The position numbers were made by a program, and so were the translations under genes. A stretch of 64,000 nt of DNA from Thecamonas trahens ATCC 50062 (Eukaryota > Apusozoa > Apusomonadida > Apusomonadidae), in NCBI RefSeq assembly GCF_000142905.1, contig NW_013657649.1, forward strand, positions 238,143 through 302,142. Reading direction: 5' to 3'. Every line of letters begins with the position of its first letter. Within the stretch, counting starts at the first letter, position 1. The notes beneath the pieces were generated by a model. It searched no databases and had not been told where the DNA came from. It saw nothing but the letters and a program-made list of their open reading frames with translations. This document shows, piece by piece, positions 35,001 to 42,542 of the stretch.

Positions 35001-35870
35001 GGTGATGTGTGACGAATGTGCGGCCGGCATCCCCATCGGAACGCGGCGGTTCAAGTCGCGGAGCGTGCCGAACCGTGACGTGTGTGCCGAGTGCTTTGCC
35101 GGCACCGGCGAGCCAGCACACAACTACTTTGAGCTCGAGCACGCCATCGCGGTCATGGTCTTCCACAACAACTACACCTGTGATATGTGTGGGATGAACC
35201 CGATCTGCGGTATCCGCTTTTCATGCTCGCGCTGCGAGTACGACCTCTGCGAAGGCTGCTTCGATTTTTCTGTCACCACCTGGGCGGCGGCTGCCGGCGC
35301 GGCGTCGCCGTCGGCGGCAGAGCCGTCGATCTTCCACACTCCCGACAAAAAGTCGACTCGTGTGAGGTCGGCCACCCACGATCCGGCGCATGCCTTTCTC
35401 GCCTACGAGGACATGGACGACTCGGGCGGCCTGCCCAAGCACCATGCGCGCTGCACCTCGTGCTTTGACTTTCCATTGTCGGCTACCGGTTCTTCTGCGT
35501 CGACTGCAAACGGGTCTCGCTCTGCCAAAAGTGCTTCTTCCGCCGTAAGGAACCCGGTCGCCACCTCGCGTCGCACGAGATGCGGTTGCTCGACCGGCCG
35601 CGCGAGTCGTGCATCTGTCCGCGCTGCGTCATCGATGTCCACGCCACCGAGCGCGCCCTCGTCCGCGAGCTGCCGTCGGTCCGGGTTGCCGATCGCGCGC
35701 TTGTCCTCGCCCAGCGTGCGGCATCGGCCGCTGCCGCCGACGAGATAATTCATGATGCGGTGAGCGATGTCGCGCAAGGCGTCGCGGCCGACGCCGTAGC
35801 CGACGCTGTTGCCGAGACGATGATCGACGACGCAGCGGCGGCCGTAGCGGCCGAGTCGATGGCCGGGTAG
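31640..35870 (+). CDS. MT-A70 adenine methyltransferase fused to tandem ZZ-type zinc fingers
   Basis: Predicted as two exons: 31640-31709 (MESTDHTDDTHAEPP start, ending at a GTAAGT donor) and 32024-35870. It encodes about 1,305 aa. The N-terminal half is low complexity: poly-Ala, a Lys/Arg-rich helix (about 90-150) and GKGKSKGKSK repeats (about 325-335). The MT-A70 domain spans about 800-1010, with the catalytic DPPW at 833-836, FMWTVTSQ, and the K-IEIFARNN end. Three Cys-rich modules follow. The first is a degenerate ZZ from C1019 (CDEC, then CAEC, H and H). The second is a canonical ZZ at 1076-1106 (CDMC, GIRFSC-SRC, YDLCEGC). The third is a ZZ from C1167 (CTSC, GYRFFCVDC, LCQKC, H-H). The third becomes visible only after adding one base at 35470-35474, which moves the stop to 35870. 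Substrate (DNA 6mA or RNA m6A) is not provable here. ZZ fingers often read histone H3 tails, so chromatin-linked DNA methylation is plausible. Confidence 0.85.
31710..32023 (+). other. Predicted intron in the MT-A70 gene, G-rich
   Basis: The donor GTAAGT at 31710 is a consensus match. The acceptor CTGTGGACAG ends at 32023 and gives a phase-1 junction that joins the ATG exon to the long frame. An alternative AG at 31867-31868 leads to a stop. The intron contains G tracts (31764-31796), a GGGGAC tandem hexamer (about 31890-31916) and a GGT microsatellite (about 31925-31948), which on the plus strand can form G-quadruplexes. Confidence 0.65.
35470..35475 (+). other. Frame break inside the last ZZ finger of the MT-A70 gene
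   Basis: Frame 1 gives C-T-S-C-F-D-F-P-L and then Ser/Ala-rich noise to a stop at 35748. From A35475, frame 3 gives I-V-G-Y-R-F-F-C-V-D-C, the rest of a ZZ finger. One missing C or T in TTTCC explains it. Confidence 0.75.
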
Positions 35871-35918
35871 CAGAGAGCACACGGTTCTCACTGAATAAGC
35901 TCGCTTGTTTAGCTTGTG

Positions 35919-37420
35919 CTAGTGGGCATGGGCGGCACGGTTGTGCTCGATGCGGCGGCGGACCTCCTGGTGGCCGATCCCGCGGGCGACGCGGCCGAGG
36001 CCGTTGAGCGCTGCAACGCGGAAGGCCTCAGAGTAACTCGGGTAGTTGAAGACTTGGGTGAGGAAGAGATCGATGGTGCCGTTGAGAGCCATGGCGGTTT
36101 GTGCGACGTGAATGATTTCCGTGGCACCCTCGCCGATGGCGGATGCGCCGAGAAGGCGGAAGGTGTGCGGGCAGAAGAGGAGCTTCAGCAGGCCGTACGA
36201 GCCGCCGATCATGGCAGACTTTGCCAGCTCGGCGTAGGAGGCGAGGCCGACCTCGACCGGAATCTGGGCGGCGGTGAGCTCGCGCTCGGACATGCCGATG
36301 AAGGAAAGCTCGGGCACGGTGTAAATGCCGTAAGGGAAGTCACCCTGGGTCTCGACGCGGTCGGTGATGTCGTCGAACATGTAGTCTGCAACGAGGCGGC
36401 CCTGCTGGCCCGAGACCGAGGCGAGGGCAGGGAAGCCGATGCAGTCGCCGGCAGCGTAGACGTGGCCGACCGAGGTCATGAACTTGTCGTCGACAGAGAT
36501 GAGGCCGCGCTTGTCGGTCTCCAGTCCGATAGCGGAGAGGTTGAGCGAGTCGGTGTTGGCCTGCCGGCCGACGGCATACAGCAGGGCGTCGCCAAAGAGG
36601 ACCTTGCCCGACGCTAGCTCGACGGTGACAGTCTCGCGGCCGTCAGAGCGGACGGTGACGTCGCAGGATGAGACAGTCTCGCCGAGCAGGAACCGGGCGC
36701 CTTGCTGGCGCATGAGGTGGCAGAGCGCCTCGACCATTTCGGTGTCGGCAAACGGCAGGATCTGGGTCGGCCGCTGATCGACGACGTAGACGCGTGAGCC
36801 CGGGATGATGTTCATCATGGACGCGTACTCCATGCCGATCACTCCGGCGCCGACTACAATGAGCGTCCGCGGAATGACCCAGTCGTCGATGAGCATCTCG
36901 TCCGAGTCAAATACCTGCTTGGCCTCAAACGGGATGTGGCCCGGGCGCGCCGGGCGGGTGCCGACCGAGAGCAGGAACTTGTCGGCGGTCACGCGCCGCT
37001 TCTCGTCTGACGTCACCGAGAAGCCCTCCATGGCGTTGAGCCGCGCCCGCCGATCGGGCAGGTGCGACCACGGCTTGCCGATGGCCACAGTGTTCGAGTC
37101 GACAAACGAGGCGTGGCCCGGAATGATGTCGATGTGGTTGCGGAGGAGCTGGCTTGACACAATGGCGTGCTCCTTGTCGATCACCGCCTTGACCCGGTTG
37201 ACAATGTCCTTGACCGTCACCGTCTTGCGCGCCAGCGACGATCCGGTGTAGAACGACTGGTTGCGGTACCCGGTGAGGTGCAGGATGGCCTCACGGAAGG
37301 TCTTGGACGGGATGGTGCCAGTGTGGACACACACACCGCCGATGTCCGCCTCGGCATCAACCACAGCCACGCGCTTGCCCTTTTTCGCAGCCGCAATAGC
37401 ACACTTTTGCCCCGCCGGCC
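35919..37420 (-). CDS. sthA: Soluble pyridine nucleotide transhydrogenase, SthA-like (5' exon not seen)
   Basis: This is an FAD-dependent pyridine nucleotide-disulfide oxidoreductase fold protein. About 500 aa are visible, out of about 465-540 expected. The segment GPAGQKCAIAAAKKGKRVAVVD is the FAD dinucleotide-binding region. Next comes GGVCVHTGTIPSK. The redox-active second Cys of lipoamide/glutathione reductases is replaced by Thr, as in the Si-specific soluble transhydrogenases. GAGVIGMEYASM is the NAD(P)-binding loop, VYAAGDCIGFPALAS the second FAD motif. The C-terminal dimer domain ends IGHQEVRRRIEHNR. The enzyme would exchange hydride between NADPH and NAD+. The visible exon begins after an AG at 37421-37422 (GATATATAG), with the FAD glycine codon split. 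The first exon is therefore upstream, probably in the gap. It is convergent with the MT-A70 gene (48 bp between stops). Confidence 0.88.
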
Positions 37421-37855
37421 CTATATATCCCCCAGCCACCACCGCCCCATGCTCTTTGGTGAGTCGTCCTCCCGCGTCTTTGCCTACCGACCGAACAAGA
37501 GCCGCTGTCCGGGCGTGCCCCCCCCCCCCCCCTTCGCGCATTGGAGTGGGGAGGAGGGGAGGGACCGTNNNNNNNNNNNNNNNNNNNNNNNNNNNNNNNN
37601 NNNNNNNNNNNNNNNNNNNNNNNNNNNNNNNNNNNNNNNNNNNNNNNNNNNNNNNNNNNNNNNNNNNNNNNNNNNNNNNNNNNNNNNNNNNNNNNNNNNN
37701 NNNNNNNNNNNNNNNNNNNNNNNNNNNNNNNNNNNNNNNNNNCTATCCACCCGCCCGCCACCCGCCCGCCACCCGCCCGCCACCCGCTGCCTGTCAACCA
37801 CCCAACCCCTCCCCACCCCTCCCCACCCTCCACCAGCAATCGTCCGTCAGGCGGA
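37421..37855. other. Divergent intergenic region with C tract, assembly gap and CCACCCGCCCG tandem repeat
   Basis: The region holds the intron/upstream part of the transhydrogenase gene, a C tract at about 37519-37532, a 174-N gap (37569-37742) and, right after it, three to four copies of an 11-bp CCACCCGCCCG unit (37745-37785). The repeat probably caused the gap. A short plus-strand ORF from ATG 37449 (MLFGESSSRVFAYRPNKS) has coding-like composition but cannot be assigned. Confidence 0.6.
37569..37742. other. Assembly gap (174 N)
   Basis: All bases are N. It is flanked by a C tract and by a GC-rich tandem repeat. The missing first exon of the transhydrogenase gene may lie here. Confidence 0.99.
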
Positions 37856-38788
37856 ATGTTCCGAATGCGAGTTGGGGACGGGGGGTGGCAGGGCAACATG
37901 GCGGTGGTGTGTCCGGCGGTGACGGAGGCTGTAGGCGCGCCGCCGTGCTTGACCTCGCCGTCGACGGCGTACGCTCCGCTGGCCATTGCGACGCTGATCG
38001 TGGTGGGCCCGGCCATCGCAGTCTTTGGCGTCATTCCGAGCCAGACACTGGCCCTGGCACCTGCGGGTGCAGTGGCGACGCAGCTAGCGGTTATCGTCCT
38101 CGCGGCGGCGTCGCTGGCGGCGCTCATCGGGGCGGCATGGTCGGATCCGGGCTGGCTCCCGCCGCGGGCGGCAGTGGACGAGCCCGACTACCGCCGGTGG
38201 CTTCCTGGGTCCCATCGCGAGCTCCCTGTACGCACTGCTGCCGGTGGCGAAGCTGGTGTTGCGCTGGTGAGCGGTGAGGCGGAGGAAGGCGTGGGAGACA
38301 AGCTGTGTACCACATGCGGCATCTTAAGACCGCCGCGATCGTCGCACTGCCGGACTTGCAACGTGTGCGTGCTCCGGTTCGACCACCATTGCATCTTTGT
38401 GGCCAACTGCATCGGGCGGCGCAACCATCGCTCGTTTGTGGCGCTCCATCTCATTGCCGGCGTCCTCTGTGTCCTCCTCACCTGCGTCTGCCTCGCATTC
38501 GCCATGGCGCACCTCAAGACGGTCGGCCTCCGTTCCTCAGCGGTGGATGTATGGGCACTGCGGCTCTTCATCTTTACTGCCTCGACGACCTCCATCTACC
38601 TCGCTGGCTACCTGCTCGCCATGGGCGGCGCATACCTCCGCCTCGTCTCCCGCAACGTCCTCACCAAGGAGTCTCTCAACGGGAGTGGTGATGCAGTCCG
38701 AGCCATCTACTCTCGCGGCGTCATCGCCAATCTCTGGACCTTTTTCACCGAGCCCTGCCCGCCGCGTCTTATCGACCTGCGGCCGTAG
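37856..38788 (+). CDS. DHHC-type palmitoyltransferase
   Basis: From the ATG at 37856 it encodes 310 aa. Two hydrophobic helices (about 40-90) precede the Cys-rich domain: [16 protein letters not shown], then [14 protein letters not shown] with the DHHC motif at residues 176-179, and [11 protein letters not shown] after it. Two more hydrophobic helices follow (about 195-220 and 235-260), giving the usual four-TM topology with the active site facing the cytosol. The conserved T-T-x-E segment appears as LTKESLNG near 282. It should transfer palmitate to cysteines of membrane-associated proteins, probably at Golgi or endosomal membranes. The C-terminal tail is short and carries no ankyrin or SH3 module. 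The next Met (37865) is an equally possible start. It faces the transhydrogenase gene across the gap. Confidence 0.92.
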   Translation: MFRMRVGDGGWQGNMAVVCPAVTEAVGAPPCLTSPSTAYAPLAIATLIVVGPAIAVFGVIPSQTLALAPAGAVATQLAVIVLAAASLAALIGAAWSDPGWLPPRAAVDEPDYRRWLPGSHRELPVRTAAGGEAGVALVSGEAEEGVGDKLCTTCGILRPPRSSHCRTCNVCVLRFDHHCIFVANCIGRRNHRSFVALHLIAGVLCVLLTCVCLAFAMAHLKTVGLRSSAVDVWALRLFIFTASTTSIYLAGYLLAMGGAYLRLVSRNVLTKESLNGSGDAVRAIYSRGVIANLWTFFTEPCPPRLIDLRP

Positions 38789-39133
38789 CCCACTGTCCGC
38801 CGTCCATCGCCTTCTGCCCACTACCCATCATCGCCCATGATTGCTATCTGCCCATCCCCGCCCTCTGCCCATCATCGCTCTCTACCCATCCCCGCCCTCT
38901 GCCCATCATCGCTCTCTACCCATCCCCGCCCTCTGCCCATCATCGCCGTCTGCCCATGCCCGCACTCTGACAGTTGGCTCGGTAGATTCGAAAGTGAATG
39001 CGACTCGCGACGCCGACCACGCCACGACCACCGCCAAAGCGAGACACACCCACCGCCACCAGCCCCCGCACAACCACCCCCACAACACATAGCCCACACC
39101 TCTCCCCACCACTCCCACCACCCTCTTCCCCCC
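38789..39133. repeat. 34-bp minisatellite and pyrimidine-rich spacer
   Basis: At about 38830-38960 a 34-bp unit (CCCATCCCCGCCCTCTGCCC plus ATCATCGCTCTCTA) is repeated with starts at 38851, 38885 and 38919, with degenerate copies on either side. The rest is C/A-rich and probably 5' UTR of the next gene. No other feature is seen. Confidence 0.8.
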
Positions 39134-41335
39134 ATGGCTACGGTCATCGACCTGACCGAAGACGACATCGACCTGAGCTACCCCGAGCGCTCGCAGAAGT
39201 CCCGTGGTCGGCGACATGGGCCAGATGTAGCACGACCACGGCCAGTGGTGGTGATCGGCGATGAAGATGTTATCGATATCACCTCGTCCATCTCCCGTGG
39301 CCGGTGCCGTATCCGCAAGCGCAAGCGCGCACAGGCCGGACAGCCGCAGCCTGCTCAACCTGCAGTCGCCCCCAGTCGGCGAGTCATTTCGGCCATCGAC
39401 GTGCTTGGCGGCGAAGACGCGTTCGAGTTCTTTGCAGGATCGGCGACGCCGTCGCCTGGGGCTGGTGGTCCTAACGAGGAGTTGGCTGGCGAGCAAGATC
39501 TGCAGCAAGCTCCCAAGCGCCATCACACGCTCTCAGCCTCGTCACAGCAGCCGTCACCTCTGCCGCAGCCGGTGCCGGTTATGGTGGGCCAAACGCAGGC
39601 CACAGACACCGCTGGCGAGCAAGAGCTGCAGCAAGCTCCCATGCGCCATCTCACGCCCTCGGCCTCGTCACAGCAGCCGTCACCTCTACCGCAGCCGGTG
39701 CCGGTTATGGTGGGCCGAACGCAGGCCACAGACACCGCAGCATTGGTGCTCAAGAACAAGATCAGGCAAGCCCGTTCGAGGATGCCGGCCAAGCCGCCGC
39801 AGGCGCTGAGCTCGCGGCGCGCTGGGCGGTCAAGCCCGTCGCTCTCCAACTCGATGCCGAGGCCGCAAGCCGAGAGCACACCGCTGGTCACACGCCCGGA
39901 CTCGCTGCTTGGCAACAGCCTTCGCCGTAACATCCTGGCGGCACAGGCCGAGAGCAGGAAGCACCATGTGGCGCTACAGGCGCGCACGCGATTGGCCCGC
40001 GCCGCCGCTGCCGAGCCGAGCAACGAGATCACTCCGATCAAAGGCGGCGGTGCGCTGGCGTCGGCTTTACAGCCGTCAAGGTCCCCTCAATCCCCGCCGC
40101 TCGCGCTGGCCCTCTCACCGCACCCGCTGCCTCCGAACCAACCGCGGCCGGCGCCCCAAGCGCGGCCGTCGCGCAAGAAGCCGTCGCTCATCTCGCGGCA
40201 GCTGGAAATGTCGATGGAGATTACCATCAACAAGGACCGCGATCCACTGACCGGTATTCTCTCACTCGCGTACTTGTTTGACCGATGCCGGCTCTGGCCT
40301 CCGCGTTCGCTATGGGAGATGCTGATGTCGGTGGTGAGCACTGCCGACGCCTCGTTGCCGAGCGGACGCGCTGCGTCGGTCACTGAGCACGCGGTGACAG
40401 CCGGCCAGTCTGGGTTCCCCGAGTCGGCACCGGCAGCAGTCGTGCGCATGTGTGGCGAAGTCCTGCGGCGGATCACTCTCTCATGCGAAGCGAACACGCT
40501 CCAGTTTGTGTGGCAACCGGAGAACTTTAAGGTTGTGCGCGAGGCGCTCGACACGATCGCGCGTGGTGGCGCTGACGGGCACCATGGCAGCGCGGCACTC
40601 GTCGGCGTGTGTGCGGTGCAGTATGTCGCCGACGGCAGCGTGGTCCATACCACTGAAGTCAGCAACACGCTGTTGCGAGTCGAGTCGTGCAGTCTTTGCG
40701 CAAGCATGCAGGGCGACGACGAGGGGCTGCGGGGAAACATTGCGGCGATGGTGGCGGCCGCAGTGGCTGCTGCGGGTTCGCAGGCCGACGTTTGCGACGT
40801 GCGCCACGTCTGCGCCATCGCCCAGCAGGCGCTGGCCTGCGGCAGGGCGCACAGCGATTTCCGCGAGTTTGACGCGGCCGACGCTGCTAGCCGCGCGTAT
40901 GTCGCCCTGCCGCACGACGCGGCAAAGAGTCGTGCGCTGCAAACGCTCATCCGCGAACTGCCACAGCTGGCGCTGGTGTTGCTCAATAGGCTCGTACAGG
41001 ATCAGTTTGCATGCGGAAGCACAAGCGCCCAACCCGAGGATGGGACGCCGTTCCCGCGGCTAGTCCACGCCATCACGGTCACGCTCCGATGCGAGCTTTG
41101 GCCGGGCACCGAGCCGCGCCCTTACCACCTAGCCCTGCTGTGGCACTACCTGCAGGCGGTAGTCTCCACTGAGAAGAGCTCAGTGACGCGACTGGCGGAC
41201 AAGTGGCAGACGGCCGCGCAGGAGACGGCGGTTGGGCTCGAAGAGCGGTGGAGTCGAGTGGTAGCCAGTGACCCTCAGGCACGGATCCAGCTGATGCTCA
41301 TGCGGCGGATGATGGTGGGTGGCGCAGTTCCGTAG
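39134..41335 (+). CDS. SUMO-interaction-motif protein with possible CANIN/SLF2-like C-terminal domain
   Basis: From the ATG at 39134 it encodes 733 aa. The N-terminus carries two textbook SUMO-interaction motifs: VIDLTEDDIDL at residues 4-14 and VVVIGDEDVIDIT near 39-51. Each is an aliphatic core followed by acids. A basic stretch (RGRCRIRKRKR) near residue 58 could be a nuclear signal. A 42-residue unit is tandemly duplicated at 39488-39613 and 39614-39739. Residues about 230-350 are Pro/Arg/Ser-rich. From about 350 the protein is a folded helical domain starting KDRDPLTGILSLAYLF and PPRSLWEMLMSVVS, reminiscent of the CANIN domain of SMC5/6-localising factor SLF2/FAM178. That is a recollection-level match only. 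A SUMO-dependent nuclear, perhaps genome-stability, role is inferred. The stop is 15 bp from the convergent longin gene. Confidence 0.75.
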   Translation: MATVIDLTEDDIDLSYPERSQKSRGRRHGPDVARPRPVVVIGDEDVIDITSSISRGRCRIRKRKRAQAGQPQPAQPAVAPSRRVISAIDVLGGEDAFEFFAGSATPSPGAGGPNEELAGEQDLQQAPKRHHTLSASSQQPSPLPQPVPVMVGQTQATDTAGEQELQQAPMRHLTPSASSQQPSPLPQPVPVMVGRTQATDTAALVLKNKIRQARSRMPAKPPQALSSRRAGRSSPSLSNSMPRPQAESTPLVTRPDSLLGNSLRRNILAAQAESRKHHVALQARTRLARAAAAEPSNEITPIKGGGALASALQPSRSPQSPPLALALSPHPLPPNQPRPAPQARPSRKKPSLISRQLEMSMEITINKDRDPLTGILSLAYLFDRCRLWPPRSLWEMLMSVVSTADASLPSGRAASVTEHAVTAGQSGFPESAPAAVVRMCGEVLRRITLSCEANTLQFVWQPENFKVVREALDTIARGGADGHHGSAALVGVCAVQYVADGSVVHTTEVSNTLLRVESCSLCASMQGDDEGLRGNIAAMVAAAVAAAGSQADVCDVRHVCAIAQQALACGRAHSDFREFDAADAASRAYVALPHDAAKSRALQTLIRELPQLALVLLNRLVQDQFACGSTSAQPEDGTPFPRLVHAITVTLRCELWPGTEPRPYHLALLWHYLQAVVSTEKSSVTRLADKWQTAAQETAVGLEERWSRVVASDPQARIQLMLMRRMMVGGAVP
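39488..39739 (+). repeat. Tandem 126-bp in-frame duplication
   Basis: Two adjacent 126-bp copies encode GEQDLQQAP... and GEQELQQAP..., each ending QATDTA. They differ at only a few positions, so the duplication is recent. It lies in the disordered linker of the SIM protein. Confidence 0.9.
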
Positions 41336-41350
41336 CGCAGTGGACCAGTG

Positions 41351-42127
41351 TCACACAGAGTGGTCTTTCGACTTATCGCCTAGGAGCGAGAAGCCGTACC
41401 GCGGCGCGAGGACAAAGACATAGATGAGCAGACCAAAAACAATGACCAAGGCAAAGAGGCCGACAATGACGTAAGGATGGCGGCGGGCAAACGATGGCGG
41501 CTTGAACCGCTTGCGGGCGGCGTCGGTCCGCCACAGCAGCCGCAGAAACGACTCGTCGTTGTCCATCGCGGGCTCAATGACGAGTACAAACGGCGGCTCG
41601 CTGCGGCTCCGCGCCAGCAGTGCCGGGGCCAGATCGTAAACCGGCTCCTCGCCCGTCGCCGACGATGGCGGCAGAGCACGAAAGACATGCATCGGGAGCG
41701 CCGCGAGTCGCGCCGTCACCTCGGTCATCGTCTTGGCCAGCGGTGCATCCAGCTCCATTGGCAGCAGCGAGCCGCCGGCAACGCCCGCCGCCGCCAGAAC
41801 ATCCGCCGCGCGGCCGGCGATCCTCCGCAGTGCTGCCGCAGCCAGCCGCCGTGGCAGCGACGGATGCGCCACCAGCAGCGCCACCAGCGATGAGTCTGTA
41901 CAGCGGAGCAGGTGCATATATACCTCTGCCTGCAGCGCATACACCACTGGCTCGCCCTCGCCTAAACCTCCGTCCTCGGGCGCTGCCGTCTCCAGCACCC
42001 GCGGCAGCTCGCTCCGCAAGGTGCCCACAAACCGCGAGGCGTAGGCCACCAGCGTCGTTCCCCGGGCCACACCCAGGCCGTACACCAGCGTTTCTGGTGG
42101 TAGCGGTGGGAGACTGGCCATAGACAT
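41351..42127 (-). CDS. Longin-domain tail-anchored membrane protein without an obvious SNARE motif
   Basis: From the ATG at 42127 it encodes 258 aa. The first 110 residues fit a longin domain: LVYGLGVARGTTLVAYAS, a central VVYALQAEVYMHLLRCTDSSLVALLVA core, and the helix SLPRRLAAAALRRI. This is the profilin-like fold of VAMP7, Ykt6 and Sec22. A single C-terminal hydrophobic helix (about 218-240) precedes a short lumenal end. Between them I find no heptad-repeat SNARE helix with a central Arg. The linker is short and Ala/Pro-rich. It therefore resembles phytolongins, or a degenerated R-SNARE. The role would be in vesicle trafficking. A second Met is at 42121. It diverges from the STRA6-like gene. 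Confidence 0.65.
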   Translation of the reverse strand: MSMASLPPLPPETLVYGLGVARGTTLVAYASRFVGTLRSELPRVLETAAPEDGGLGEGEPVVYALQAEVYMHLLRCTDSSLVALLVAHPSLPRRLAAAALRRIAGRAADVLAAAGVAGGSLLPMELDAPLAKTMTEVTARLAALPMHVFRALPPSSATGEEPVYDLAPALLARSRSEPPFVLVIEPAMDNDESFLRLLWRTDAARKRFKPPSFARRHPYVIVGLFALVIVFGLLIYVFVLAPRYGFSLLGDKSKDHSV

Positions 42128-42542
42128 GGAACCGTGAAGTGGGTGGGGAGGGGAGGAGGGGGAGTGAGAGAAGGAGTGGCTCCACTCCCAGAGAACCTGC
42201 CTGCATACTCCTTGTCTGCCGCCGTCACCTCGTCGCCTCGCCTCTCCGTCGCCGGCTTCCGAACCACAACACGACAGAACAGGATAACATGACATGGTGT
42301 GGCATGACATGACCTGACATGCGCCACTGTCACGGCCACTGCCAAATACGGCTTGGCTTGGCTTGCCAGAGACAGCGGAGAGAATGCTATCACCACAAAA
42401 AAGTGCCATCCTTGCACGACGGGCTTCCCCCCCCTCCCCCCTCCCCCTCCCCCTACCCCCCTACCCCCGTCGACGCCAAGCACCACTCCACTCCACTCGT
42501 CCACTCGCTCTCACTCTCACCTCTACAAAGACGGGCGGGGAT
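42128..42542. other. Divergent promoter region between longin and STRA6-like genes
   Basis: This 415-bp region contains repeated TGACATG/TGGCATG-type motifs at about 42284-42322, GGCTTGGCTTGGCTTGCC at about 42351-42367, and C-rich tracts at about 42426-42467. It probably holds both promoters. No RNA gene is seen. Confidence 0.5.

Noticed and set aside
35919-37420. Bacterial contamination as the source of the transhydrogenase
   Set aside because: It sits between eukaryotic genes on one contig stretch, shares their base composition and appears to have a spliceosomal intron.
37421-37430. TATATA next to the transhydrogenase as a TATA box
   Set aside because: The reading frame needs an upstream FAD-motif exon, so the following AG is better read as a splice acceptor.
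38830-38960. 34-bp repeats as a CRISPR array
   Set aside because: The units are directly adjacent with no unique spacers and lie in a eukaryotic intergenic region. They form a minisatellite.
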